Assembly (NCBI GenBank): GCA_023231065.1
Contig: JALNWE010000007.1
Coordinates: forward strand, 10,207-74,206
Length of the DNA stretch: 64,000 nucleotides
Direction of reading: 5' to 3'
Source: Bacteroidales bacterium
GTDB taxonomy: Bacteria > Bacteroidota > Bacteroidia > Bacteroidales > FEN-979
In this document: positions 18,756 to 27,254 of the stretch, one piece after another
Position numbering within the stretch: position 1 is the stretch's first letter
Layout of the letters: each line of letters starts with the position of its first letter
The notes under the pieces: generated by a model
Seen by the model: only the letters and a program-made list of their open reading frames with translations
The model's database searches: none
Told to the model about the DNA's origin: nothing
Program-made: the position numbers and the translations under genes

Positions 18756-18763
18756 CAAAAATA
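18756..18763 (-). promoter_or_regulatory. -7 element for the TonB-dependent receptor gene
   Basis: Minus strand TATTTTTG fits TAnnTTTG and lies 23 bp before the receptor start codon. Confidence 0.5.
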
Positions 18764-18790
18764 ATCAACAAATCCCTGTATGAAAGCTAT

Positions 18791-19870
18791 TTAACCCCGC
18801 GTCCTGTCTTGCATTCCATCCCAACCCTGGGCTGTCAGGGGGACGGATTTTCCATCGGGCGTGATCATATATTTGCCATCGGATGGCGCTGTTGTGTGAC
18901 CAATGACCGAGATCCCTGAAACATCCTTTATTTTCTCATAATCGGTTTGAGGGATGGTGAAGAGCAACTCATAATCCTCTCCTCCGCTCAGGGCTGTAAC
19001 AGTTGGGATGATGTTGTATTCAAGGGCCAGTTCGCGCGTATGTTCATCGATGGGGATTTTCTCCTCAAAGAGTTTACATCCGACATTGGATTGCTTGCAT
19101 ATATGAAGTATTTCCGAAGCCAGCCCATCGGAAATATCAATCATGGAAGTGGGTTTTATTCCCAGGCCTAATAAGAGATTCCGGATATCGGTACGCGCTT
19201 CGGGTTTAAGCTGGCGACCGATCTGATAATCATAGCCTGTAAGCTCCGGTTGCATCACGGGGTTGACCTGAAAAACTTTCTTCTCCCGTTCAAGCACCAA
19301 TAACCCCATGTATGCTGATCCCAGGTCACCGGTAACACAAAGCAGCTCGCCGGGTTTTGCCCCACCGCGATATATTACTTCTTCGCGGGAAGCTGTCCCC
19401 AGAATTGAAATGGAAATCAGGAGCCCATGGGTACTCGAACTGGTATCGCCACCTACCAGGTCAACCCGATATTTTTCACAGGCCAGAATGATACCGGCAT
19501 AAAGTTCATCCAGGACTTCGGCGGGGAAGCGGCTTGAAACGGCGATGGAAACGGTTATTTGTTTCGGGATACCGTTCATGGCGGCAATGTCGGAAATATT
19601 AACAACAACAGCCTTGTAACCCAGATGTTTAAAGGGGGTATAGGTAAGATCGAAATGGATACCTTCGATCAGCAGATCAGTGGAGAGCAGAATGACCCCT
19701 TTTCCGGTATCGATCACCGCGGCATCGTCGCCAACACCTTTCAGCGTTTCCGAATGATAGCGCTGTACCGGCCGGGTCAAACGGTCGATCAGCCCGAATT
19801 CTCCCAATTCCGATAAAGGGGTCGTTCCCGGTTTAGTTCCCGAGGGCTTTTTTTCTCTTTTTTCGTACAT
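18791..19870 (-). CDS. thiL: Thiamine-monophosphate kinase
   Basis: A 359-residue AIR synthase-superfamily enzyme that phosphorylates thiamine monophosphate to thiamine diphosphate with ATP, the last step of cofactor synthesis. The hallmarks are in order: GVGDDAAVID (about 46-55), LLSTDLLIEGIHFD, VVNISDIAAMNG, the nucleotide-binding LVGGDTSSS, CVTGDLGSAYMG, SMIDISDGLASE and a C-terminal GGEDYELLFT. The ~25-residue charged N-terminal extension (EKREKKPSGTKPG) is longer than in E. coli. No other thi genes are in the window. Confidence 0.94.
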   Translation of the reverse strand: MYEKREKKPSGTKPGTTPLSELGEFGLIDRLTRPVQRYHSETLKGVGDDAAVIDTGKGVILLSTDLLIEGIHFDLTYTPFKHLGYKAVVVNISDIAAMNGIPKQITVSIAVSSRFPAEVLDELYAGIILACEKYRVDLVGGDTSSSTHGLLISISILGTASREEVIYRGGAKPGELLCVTGDLGSAYMGLLVLEREKKVFQVNPVMQPELTGYDYQIGRQLKPEARTDIRNLLLGLGIKPTSMIDISDGLASEILHICKQSNVGCKLFEEKIPIDEHTRELALEYNIIPTVTALSGGEDYELLFTIPQTDYEKIKDVSGISVIGHTTAPSDGKYMITPDGKSVPLTAQGWDGMQDRTRG

Positions 19871-19898
19871 ATCGATGGACTAAAAATCCAAGTGGCTG

Positions 19899-19906
19899 CA
19901 AAGGTA
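19899..19906 (-). promoter_or_regulatory. -7 element for thiL
   Basis: Minus strand TACCTTTG, a perfect TAnnTTTG match 28 bp before the thiL start. Confidence 0.6.
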
Positions 19907-19955
19907 AATGTTTTTCAGCGAAACATTTTTTACCTTTATTCGTTAATTTCGTGGT

Positions 19956-20624
19956 ATGAAAAAACCCTTTCACCTCACCAGGACACACTGGAGTTCTATT
20001 TTAGTGATTTCTGTGATTTTATGCTCATTCGTCACTCCTGTTTTACCGGGCAATGCCTCAAGGACCTTTGATAAAGTGTGCCTTACCCTGATCTTTCTTT
20101 CAGGGGTCATGTCGCTCGACCGGAAAAAATGGTTCGTTTTGGTTTTGTCCCTGTCGGCATTCTTTCTTGAATGGATCTCCGGAATGTTGAACCTGGTTTA
20201 TTTATCCGAGATTTCGCGGGCGCTGAACCTGTTTTTTTTCCTGTTGGTGGTGTTTTACATGGTCTGGCAAATGGCTATGGCCAGGATTGTCAGCCCCAGG
20301 GTCATACTTGAATCCATCGCGGGTTATCTCCTTTTAGGCCTGATCTTTTCAACACTTGTTGATGCTATTATGTTGCACGACCCCGCCGCTTATAATATAA
20401 CCTTCCCGAACCAGGGGGCACAACCTGTTAATACGTCATTGAGCGTTCCGTTTTATTACGGATTTATCACCATGGCCACGGTGGGTTATGGGGATATCGT
20501 CCCCCTGAAACCCTATGCCCGTTCATTGGCTATGATCATCGGCATCAGCGGTCAGTTATATATTGCCATCATCATTGCCATGCTGGTTGGTAAATTTGCC
20601 GGTAAGCAAATGGATGAAAAATAA
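19956..20624 (+). CDS. Two-pore-helix type potassium channel
   Basis: A 222-residue integral membrane protein. Several hydrophobic segments in the first ~140 residues (around 14-30, 38-58, 65-110 and 120-140) are followed by a pore loop with the K+ selectivity filter TVGYGD (residues 175-180, in TMATVGYGDIVPL) and a final transmembrane helix (about 190-213). There is no cytoplasmic RCK/TrkA domain after the last helix, so gating by a C-terminal regulator is unlikely within this chain. The ion-channel-2 family (PF07885-type) fits. The gene is divergent from thiL. Confidence 0.88.
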   Translation: MKKPFHLTRTHWSSILVISVILCSFVTPVLPGNASRTFDKVCLTLIFLSGVMSLDRKKWFVLVLSLSAFFLEWISGMLNLVYLSEISRALNLFFFLLVVFYMVWQMAMARIVSPRVILESIAGYLLLGLIFSTLVDAIMLHDPAAYNITFPNQGAQPVNTSLSVPFYYGFITMATVGYGDIVPLKPYARSLAMIIGISGQLYIAIIIAMLVGKFAGKQMDEK

Positions 20625-20672
20625 TCTAAATAAAAATATGTTACTGTACTCAAAATAAACTTTATCCGCGAA

Positions 20673-21218
20673 ATGAATTTTCTTGAATTGGTAAACAAAC
20701 GCAGGAGCGTTCGTTCCTATGACCTTACCCGGCCGGTTGAGCCGGAAAAAGTGGAACGATGTATCGAAGCGGTCCGTCTGGCCCCTTCGGCTTGCAATGC
20801 ACAACCCTGGAAACTGGTGGTGGTGAACGATCCGGAACTGAAAAACAAAGTTGCCGAAGCAGCAACAACCAAATGGCTTGGCCAAAACCTTTTTGTAAAA
20901 CAAGCCCCTTTGCTGGTCGTCCTGGTGAGAGAAAGCCCCAATATTACCTCCAAACTGGGGACTGTATTAAAAGACAAACCTTATACGATAATTGATGTGG
21001 GAATTGCCACCGCTCATTTCTGTCTTCAGGCCACCGAAGAAGGACTTGGCACCTGTATTATAGGCTGGTTTAACGAACCGGCTGTAAAAAAGCTGCTCGG
21101 GATCCCTAAAGCCAAAAGAGCTGAATTGATCATCGCTATTGGATATCCCGCGAAGCCCGATGCCCGGAAAAAAATCAGGAAACCGGTGGGGGAAATCAGG
21201 AGCTTTAATAAGTATTGA
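20673..21218 (+). CDS. Nitroreductase family flavoprotein
   Basis: A 181-residue protein, short for the family. The FMN-binding start is RRSVRSYDLTRPV (about 10-22), then RLAPSACNAQPWKLVVV (about 35-51). The middle has DVGIATAHFCLQATEEGLGTC and the C-terminal half LIIAIGYPAKPD. These enzymes reduce nitro groups, quinones or enones with NAD(P)H; the natural substrate is not evident. It starts 48 bp after the potassium channel gene on the same strand and may be co-transcribed with it. Confidence 0.88.
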   Translation: MNFLELVNKRRSVRSYDLTRPVEPEKVERCIEAVRLAPSACNAQPWKLVVVNDPELKNKVAEAATTKWLGQNLFVKQAPLLVVLVRESPNITSKLGTVLKDKPYTIIDVGIATAHFCLQATEEGLGTCIIGWFNEPAVKKLLGIPKAKRAELIIAIGYPAKPDARKKIRKPVGEIRSFNKY

Positions 21219-21302
21219 TCATTTCATATTCAATTATTTTTCTTCTATCTTCATCTTTCCTGAAAAATTAGCGATAAGAGGTATTACAATACCTAAATTA
21301 TG

Positions 21303-21310
21303 TATCTTTG
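21303..21310 (+). promoter_or_regulatory. -7 element for the suf operon
   Basis: TATCTTTG, a perfect TAnnTTTG match, lies 68 bp before sufB in a 160-bp AT-rich gap. No IscR- or Fur-like operator could be recognised. Confidence 0.6.
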
Positions 21311-21378
21311 TCTGAAATTTTTTGATGTGTTTGTATTAGTTTCTAAAAACAGGTAGTTTTGTGTTAAACAGGTAGTCT

Positions 21379-22827
21379 ATGGAACCCGATTCCGATAAAA
21401 TAATCGACCAGGTCACGCGGCAGGATTACAAATACGGGTTTGTTACTGACATTGAAACGGAATTTGCCCCACGCGGACTAACCGAGGATACCATCCGTTA
21501 TATCTCTTCCAGGAAAAATGAACCTGAATTTTTATTGGAATTCAGGCTGAAGGCTTTCCGGCGCTGGCTTACGATGAAGCAACCCACCTGGGCCCATTTG
21601 ACAATAGACCCGATTAATTTTCAGGATATTATTTACTACGCGTCCCCCAAAAAGAAAAAAGAGGTAGCAGGGCTGGATCAGGTTGACCCTGAGTTGCTGG
21701 CAACATTCAATAAGCTGGGGATCTCGCTCGAAGAGCAGAAGAAATTGGCGGGTGTAGCTGTGGATGCAGTCATGGATAGCGTTTCGGTAAAAACGACTTT
21801 TTCGGAAACCCTTTCGAAATACGGGATCATCTTTTGTTCTTTCAGCGAGGCAGTCCTGAAGCATCCCGACCTGGTGAGACAATATATGGGATCGGTGGTG
21901 CCTTATACCGATAATTATTTTGCAGCTTTAAACTCCGCTGTTTTCAGCGACGGATCGTTTTGTTACATCCCAAAGGGGGTTCGCTGCCCGATGGGGCTCT
22001 CCACCTATTTCCGTATCAATGCAGCCAATACCGGGCAGTTTGAACGGACCCTGATCATAGCTGACGAAGGCGCCTATGTCAGTTATATGGAAGGTTGTAC
22101 TGCCCCTCAGCGTGACGAGAACCAGCTTCATGCCGCCATCGTTGAAATCATCGCCATGAAAGATGCAGAAGTGAAATATTCGACCGTGCAGAACTGGTAC
22201 CCGGGAAATAAGGAGGGCAGGGGGGGCATTTATAATTTTGTGACCAAAAGAGGGATCTGCAAGGGGAGCAATTCCAAGATCAGCTGGACACAGGTTGAGA
22301 CCGGATCGGCAATTACCTGGAAATATCCCGGTTGTATCCTGTTGGGTGATAATTCCGTCGGCGAATTTTATTCGGTCGCTGTGACCAATAACCATCAGCA
22401 GGCAGATACAGGCAGTAAAATGCAGCACCTTGGTAAAAACACCCACAGTACCATCATCTCCAAAGGTATTTCTGCCGGGAAGAGCAATAATTCGTACCGC
22501 GGTCTGGTCCGTATCTCGAAAAATGCTATTAACTCACGGAATTACAGTCAATGCGATTCGTTGTTGCTTGGATCATCCTGCGGCGCTCATACTTTTCCCT
22601 ATATCCAGGTGGAAAACAAATCATCGATCGTGGAACATGAAGCGACAACTTCCAAGATCAGCGAAGACCAGCTTTTTTACTGCCAACAGCGGGGTATCGA
22701 TGCCGAAAGCGCCATTGGCCTTATTGTGAATGGGTATGCCAAAGAAGTCCTGAAACAACTACCCTTGGAATTCGCGGTGGAAGCACAAAAATTGCTGTCG
22801 GTCAGCCTGGAGGGAAGCGTGGGATAA
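21379..22827 (+). CDS. sufB: Fe-S cluster assembly scaffold SufB
   Basis: A 482-residue protein, the family's usual length. SufB with SufC and SufD forms the cytoplasmic scaffold on which iron-sulfur clusters are built. Diagnostic stretches are the N-terminal [35 protein letters not shown], the beta-helix core ([33 protein letters not shown]) and the conserved Cys region [19 protein letters not shown] near the C-terminus, which holds the persulfide and cluster Cys. It is first in the order sufB-C-D-S-E-DUF59, with short spacers throughout, so a single transcript is likely. Confidence 0.96.
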   Translation: MEPDSDKIIDQVTRQDYKYGFVTDIETEFAPRGLTEDTIRYISSRKNEPEFLLEFRLKAFRRWLTMKQPTWAHLTIDPINFQDIIYYASPKKKKEVAGLDQVDPELLATFNKLGISLEEQKKLAGVAVDAVMDSVSVKTTFSETLSKYGIIFCSFSEAVLKHPDLVRQYMGSVVPYTDNYFAALNSAVFSDGSFCYIPKGVRCPMGLSTYFRINAANTGQFERTLIIADEGAYVSYMEGCTAPQRDENQLHAAIVEIIAMKDAEVKYSTVQNWYPGNKEGRGGIYNFVTKRGICKGSNSKISWTQVETGSAITWKYPGCILLGDNSVGEFYSVAVTNNHQQADTGSKMQHLGKNTHSTIISKGISAGKSNNSYRGLVRISKNAINSRNYSQCDSLLLGSSCGAHTFPYIQVENKSSIVEHEATTSKISEDQLFYCQQRGIDAESAIGLIVNGYAKEVLKQLPLEFAVEAQKLLSVSLEGSVG

Positions 22828-22860
22828 TTATTAATTGTTTGGATTGTTAATCTGTATATC

Positions 22861-23613
22861 ATGTTGCTAAGAATTAAAGACCTGCATGCTTCCATTCACG
22901 GAAAAGAGATCCTGAAGGGAGTCAATCTGGAGGTAAACAAAGGTGAAGTGCACGCCATCATGGGGCCGAACGGGACAGGGAAAAGCACGCTGGCTTCGGT
23001 GATTGCCGGGAGGGAAGTTTTTGAAGTTACCGCGGGGGAGATCCTTTACCAGGGCAAAAACCTTCAGAAACTGGCCGTGGAAGAACGTGCCCGCGAAGGG
23101 ATATTTCTTGGATTTCAATATCCGGTTGAAATACCAGGCGTGAGTATGACCAACTTCATGCGTACTGCCGTGAACGAAATCCGCCAGTACAAAGGATTGG
23201 ATGCCTTATCGGGCAGCGATTTCATGAAAATGATGGAGGAGAAGAAGAAGCTGGTCGAGATCACTTCGAACCTTACCAACCGTTCTGTCAACGAGGGCTT
23301 TTCGGGAGGGGAAAAGAAAAAGAACGAGATCTTCCAGATGGCCATGCTGGAACCGACTTTGGCCATTCTGGATGAAACCGATTCTGGACTTGATATCGAT
23401 GCTTTGCGGATCGTGGCTAACGGAGTGAACAAACTGCGTCGTCCCGACAATGCCTTTGTCGTGATCACCCACTACCAGCGTCTACTTGATTATATCGTTC
23501 CGGATTTTGTTCATGTCCTTTTTGAAGGAAAAATTGTGAAGTCCGGCGGAAAAGAGTTAGCGCTTGAACTAGAAGACAAAGGTTACGACTGGATAAAAAA
23601 TGAACAATTGTAG
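22861..23613 (+). CDS. sufC: Fe-S assembly ATPase SufC
   Basis: A 250-residue ABC-type ATPase that drives conformational change of SufBCD. Walker A is GPNGTGKST (about 35-43). The signature is the SufC-specific FSGGEKKKNE and Walker B is LAILDETDSGLD. The H-loop is VVITHYQRLLDYI. It lacks any membrane segment, as expected for a soluble scaffold ATPase. It starts 33 bp after sufB and ends 8 bp before sufD. Confidence 0.97.
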   Translation: MLLRIKDLHASIHGKEILKGVNLEVNKGEVHAIMGPNGTGKSTLASVIAGREVFEVTAGEILYQGKNLQKLAVEERAREGIFLGFQYPVEIPGVSMTNFMRTAVNEIRQYKGLDALSGSDFMKMMEEKKKLVEITSNLTNRSVNEGFSGGEKKKNEIFQMAMLEPTLAILDETDSGLDIDALRIVANGVNKLRRPDNAFVVITHYQRLLDYIVPDFVHVLFEGKIVKSGGKELALELEDKGYDWIKNEQL

Positions 23614-23621
23614 AACCAGGC

Positions 23622-25031
23622 ATGGATCCAATTCTTGAAAATAGCATAACCCTTGAAAGGATGCTTGCATTATATGAAGCAAACCGTCAGGTTTTATCCG
23701 CGGACGACACACCCATCCTTTCCGGGATCCGCGAAAACGCTTTTATATCTCTTGGTAAGCTCAGGTTCCCGGATACAAAGATGGAAGCCTGGCGGCATAC
23801 TGATCTGAAGGAGAGTCTCGGACGCGGATATGATTATTATCTTCATCCCACAAAAGAAACAGATATTCAGAAAGTTTTCCGGTGCAATATCCCCCATCTT
23901 GATACCGCGATCATCGGGCAATTGAACGGTTGGTACGTTTCCAAAGATGTACCCCTGATGGAACTTGGCAACGGCATCATCATGGGCAGCCTTGCGGAGG
24001 CTAAAAAGAAATATCCGGCGCTGATCGAAAAATATTATGGTCAGGCAGCCCACGATACGGAAGAGGTTTTTACCGCCCTGAATACGGCTTTTGAACAGGA
24101 TGGGGTCTTTATCTATGTCCCGGCAGGTGTGAAAAGCCCCAAACCGGTACAAATGATCAATGTAATCCAGCATCCTGAAAATATTTTTCTCCAATCGCGT
24201 AATCTGATCGTTGTTGGGGACGATGCGCAACTTTCGCTGGTCCATTGTGATGATTCCTATAACCATCAGGGCAGTTTTTCGAATATCGTGACCGAAGTTT
24301 TCCTTGGAAGAAATGCTTACCTGGATCATTATAAGCTGCAAAATATCAACAACAACAGTACCCTGATCAGTTCGATATATTTTAAAATTGAATCGGCCGC
24401 CAACCTCGAATCGCATTACCTTTCGCTCAACGGAGGGTTGTTGCGCAACAACATCCGGGCCCTTTTCAACGGGCCTCATGGAAATGCCAACCTTTACGGG
24501 CTTTATCTGATGGACCGCAAACAGCATATCGACAATCATGTGGTTGTAGATCACGCTTCTCCTGAATGCACCAGCAATGAAATTTTTAAAGGGATCCTTG
24601 ACGAAAATGCACGGGGCGTTTTCAACGGTCATGTCCTGGTTCGCCGCAATGCTGCCAAAACAGATGCCCGTCAGACCAATAAGAACATCTTGTTGACTGA
24701 TAATGCCAGGATCAATTCGGAACCTTTTCTCGAAATTTATCATGATGATGTGAAATGTTCCCATGGATCCACCACTGGTCAGCTGGATACGGAGGCGATG
24801 TTTTACCTCCGACAACGGGGGATCAGTGAGGAGAGCGCACGGATGTTGCTGATGTTTGCCTTTGCCGATGAAGTAGTGGCAAAAATTGCCATCCCGCAAC
24901 TCCGCCAACGGATAGAAGATATGGTCAAGAAACGGTTACAGGGTGAACTCCGGATCTGCGAACAATGTGTACTTCATTGCAGCACACCCGAAAAACCGTT
25001 GGAATTCCGGGTCGATGTGTCGAAAATTTGA
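23622..25031 (+). CDS. sufD: Fe-S assembly protein SufD
   Basis: A 469-residue SufB paralogue that pairs with SufB in the SufBC2D scaffold and assists iron delivery. It has the N-terminal helical domain with KMEAWRHTDLKE (about 50-61), the beta-helix core (VVGDDAQLSLVHCDDSY), and the C-terminal half NHVVVDHASPECTSNEIFKG, PFLEIYHDDVKCSHGSTTGQ and RGISEESARMLLMFAF. It overlaps no neighbour; 76 bp separate it from sufS, almost all of it a heptamer repeat array. Confidence 0.95.
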   Translation: MDPILENSITLERMLALYEANRQVLSADDTPILSGIRENAFISLGKLRFPDTKMEAWRHTDLKESLGRGYDYYLHPTKETDIQKVFRCNIPHLDTAIIGQLNGWYVSKDVPLMELGNGIIMGSLAEAKKKYPALIEKYYGQAAHDTEEVFTALNTAFEQDGVFIYVPAGVKSPKPVQMINVIQHPENIFLQSRNLIVVGDDAQLSLVHCDDSYNHQGSFSNIVTEVFLGRNAYLDHYKLQNINNNSTLISSIYFKIESAANLESHYLSLNGGLLRNNIRALFNGPHGNANLYGLYLMDRKQHIDNHVVVDHASPECTSNEIFKGILDENARGVFNGHVLVRRNAAKTDARQTNKNILLTDNARINSEPFLEIYHDDVKCSHGSTTGQLDTEAMFYLRQRGISEESARMLLMFAFADEVVAKIAIPQLRQRIEDMVKKRLQGELRICEQCVLHCSTPEKPLEFRVDVSKI

Positions 25032-25033
25032 TA

Positions 25034-25109
25034 GGAGATGGGGGATGGTCAATAGTCAATAGTCAATAGTCAATGGTCAATAGTCAATGGTCAATAGTCA
25101 ATAGTCAAT
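25034..25109 (+). repeat. Heptamer tandem array between sufD and sufS
   Basis: Two GGAGATG-type units (25034-25047: GGAGATG, GGGGATG) run without a break in phase into nine RGTCAAT units (25047-25109, AGTCAAT or GGTCAAT). The period is exactly seven. The last unit ends in AT, which with the next G makes the sufS start codon at 25108-25110. Confidence 0.95.
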
Positions 25110-26334
25110 GTTTTTGAGTTTTCCGATTGATCGGGTCCGCGCTGATTTTCCGATCCTGCATCAGCAGGTTTACAAGCGGCCTCTGGTTTATTTCGACAAT
25201 GCCGCCTCCACGCAAAAGCCGGTGCAGGTCATTGATGCCATCAGGCGCTATTATGAACAGGATAACTGCAACATCCACCGTGGGGTGCATTATCTCAGCG
25301 TTAAGGCTACGGAAGCCTTTGAGGAAACGAGAAAAGAGATCCGTGAATTCATTAACGCCCGCGACACACGGGAGATCATTTTTACTAAAGGGACCACGGA
25401 ATCACTCAATCTTGTGGCTTCCTCTTTCGGGAAACGATACATCCGTCCCGGCGATGAAGTGATCGCGACCATCATGGAACATCATTCCAATTTTGTCCCA
25501 TGGCAGCAGATGTGCCTGGAATGTGGCGCAACGCTTAGGGTAGCGGGTATTGACGACCGGGGCATGTTGAATGTAGGGGAACTGTTTGGAATGATCAGTG
25601 AAAAAACCCGGATGATAACGCTTACCCATGTGTCGAATGTGCTGGGGACCATCAATCCGGTGAAAGAGATCATTGCTGAAGCGCACAAACATGGTATTCC
25701 CGTATTGATTGATGGCGCCCAGGGAATATCCCATCTACCGGTAGATGTGCAGGATATGGATTGTGACTTTTATTGCTTTTCAGGCCATAAGATGTATGGC
25801 CCCATGGGAATAGGCGTCCTGTATGGGAAGGAAAAATGTCTCGAAGAATTGCCTCCTTATCAGATGGGGGGAGAAATGATCAAAGAGGTCTATGTTGATC
25901 ACACGACTTTTAATGAGCTTCCTTTCAAATTCGAAGCCGGGACCCCTAACGTGGAAGGCGTTGCCGGCCTCCGCGCTGCCCTTCATTATCTGAATGAATT
26001 GGGGATGGACAATATCATGGATTACGAAGCCTCTTTGCTGAAATATGCGACTGAAAAGCTTGCCGGCATCGAGGGTGTCAGGTTTTATGGTACTTCGGAT
26101 TGGAAAGCCAGTCTGATCTCCTTCCTTATTGGTAAGATCCATCCTTATGATGTCGGTATGATCATCGATAAAATGGGGATCGCGGTGCGCACCGGTCATC
26201 ACTGTGCCATGCCCCTGATGGATTACCTTCATATTCCTGGTACGGTAAGGGCCTCCTTCGCTTTTTATAATACCATGGAAGAGATTGACTGGATGGCCCT
26301 GGCCGTTGCAAAAGCCAAAAAGATGCTGGAATAA
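25108..26334 (+). CDS. sufS: Cysteine desulfurase SufS
   Basis: A 408-residue group II PLP-dependent desulfurase that takes sulfur from cysteine and passes it as persulfide to SufE. The start is RADFPILHQQVYKRPLVYFD with NAASTQKP. The PLP Lys is Lys228 (SGHKMYGP). The active-site Cys is Cys366 in the RTGHHCAMPLM loop typical of group II. The ATG at 25108 is the first in frame and gives the normal family length, but it is built from the last unit of the upstream heptamer array. Confidence 0.96.
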   Translation: MFLSFPIDRVRADFPILHQQVYKRPLVYFDNAASTQKPVQVIDAIRRYYEQDNCNIHRGVHYLSVKATEAFEETRKEIREFINARDTREIIFTKGTTESLNLVASSFGKRYIRPGDEVIATIMEHHSNFVPWQQMCLECGATLRVAGIDDRGMLNVGELFGMISEKTRMITLTHVSNVLGTINPVKEIIAEAHKHGIPVLIDGAQGISHLPVDVQDMDCDFYCFSGHKMYGPMGIGVLYGKEKCLEELPPYQMGGEMIKEVYVDHTTFNELPFKFEAGTPNVEGVAGLRAALHYLNELGMDNIMDYEASLLKYATEKLAGIEGVRFYGTSDWKASLISFLIGKIHPYDVGMIIDKMGIAVRTGHHCAMPLMDYLHIPGTVRASFAFYNTMEEIDWMALAVAKAKKMLE

Positions 26335-26366
26335 CAAAAAACCATGACTGAAACAATTCTTTTAAT

Positions 26367-26789
26367 ATGACGATTAAAGAAGCAGAAAAACAAATCATCC
26401 AGGAATTTTCGGTATATGATGACTGGCTTGATAAATACAATTTTTTGGTAGAGATGGGTAAATCCCTGCCCATGATTGATCCGGAATATCAAACCGATAC
26501 CTACCTGATTTCGGGTTGCCAGTCGAAGGTATGGCTGTACGCGAGGCTCAGTGACGGGAAGGTCATTTTCACGGCCGACAGTGACGCCATCATCACCAAG
26601 GGGATTATTTCGCTGCTGATCCGGGTATTTTCAGGTCAGGCCCCGGATGATATCCTCCATGCAGATCTTACTTTCATTGATCAGATCGGCCTGAAAGAAA
26701 ACCTTTCGCCCAACCGCAGCAACGGCCTCGTTTCCATGATCAAGCAGATGAAACTATATGCACAGGTCTTTAAAATGAAACAAGGTTAA
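26367..26789 (+). CDS. sufE: Sulfur acceptor SufE
   Basis: A 140-residue protein that takes persulfide from SufS and hands it to SufB. The conserved pattern is MGKSLPMIDPEYQTD followed by the acceptor Cys51 in ISGCQSKVWL, then DSDAIITKGIISLLIRVFSG and the C-terminal LSPNRSNGLVSMIKQMK. It begins 32 bp after sufS and precedes the DUF59 gene by 32 bp. Confidence 0.95.
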   Translation: MTIKEAEKQIIQEFSVYDDWLDKYNFLVEMGKSLPMIDPEYQTDTYLISGCQSKVWLYARLSDGKVIFTADSDAIITKGIISLLIRVFSGQAPDDILHADLTFIDQIGLKENLSPNRSNGLVSMIKQMKLYAQVFKMKQG

Positions 26790-26821
26790 AATCCCCTCAC
26801 CTTTGTTTAAAATATCCTATC

Positions 26822-27154
26822 ATGGAGCCCCAACATAAAATTCAACATACCCTCCTCGAAAATAATGTCATTTCGGCCCTGAAAACGGTTTATGATCCAG
26901 AGATCCCTGTCAATATCTATGACCTTGGGCTTATTTATCACCTGCAGATCAATGTTCCGGCCAACGATGTCTATATTTTAATGACCCTTACCACCCCCAA
27001 TTGCCCGGTGGCTGATGATATTCCCGGGCAGGTGCAGGAAGCGGTGAAACAGGTAGAAGGAATTGGCGATGTTAAGGTGGAGCTGACCTTCGACCCACCC
27101 TGGGATAAAGACAGGCTCTCCGAAGCCGCACTACTGGATCTGGGACTACTTTAA
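26822..27154 (+). CDS. DUF59/MIP18-family SUF accessory protein (SufT-like)
   Basis: A 110-residue single DUF59 domain: ALKTVYDPEIPVNIYDLGLIY, then MTLTTPNCPVADDIPGQV with the conserved Cys61, and VKVELTFDPPWDKDRLSE. Relatives (SufT, PaaD, the eukaryotic MIP18) help load clusters onto target proteins. It closes the suf operon. The dxs gene follows after 100 bp with its own promoter, so the operon probably ends here. The sufT name is used for a longer family in Firmicutes, so no symbol is given. Confidence 0.9.
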   Translation: MEPQHKIQHTLLENNVISALKTVYDPEIPVNIYDLGLIYHLQINVPANDVYILMTLTTPNCPVADDIPGQVQEAVKQVEGIGDVKVELTFDPPWDKDRLSEAALLDLGLL

Positions 27155-27183
27155 CAAAAGAGGGAATCTAAAATGTAAACCCA

Positions 27184-27211
27184 ATTGTCATTGGTCAATT
27201 GTCAATTGTCA
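27184..27211 (+). repeat. Heptamer array upstream of dxs
   Basis: Four seven-base units of the TCAATTG family: ATTGTCA, TTGGTCA, ATTGTCA, ATTGTCA. The third unit carries the TTG that lies 22 bp before the dxs -7 element. Confidence 0.85.
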
Positions 27212-27223
27212 ATCGATTCTTTG

Positions 27224-27231
27224 TACTTTTG
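27224..27231 (+). promoter_or_regulatory. -7 element for dxs
   Basis: TACTTTTG fits TAnnTTTG and lies 23 bp before the dxs ATG. The upstream TTG at 27199-27201 comes from the heptamer array. Confidence 0.6.
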
Positions 27232-27254
27232 CTGATTGAAATTAAAACCGGAAA

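Noticed and set aside
23694..24908. A 404-codon open frame antisense to sufD
   Set aside because: sufD is a complete, well-recognised gene on the other strand. The antisense product shows no family motif, so this is a by-product of codon bias.
25047..25109. Possible CRISPR array
   Set aside because: Units are seven bases without spacers; CRISPR repeats are longer and separated by unique spacers, and no cas genes are present.
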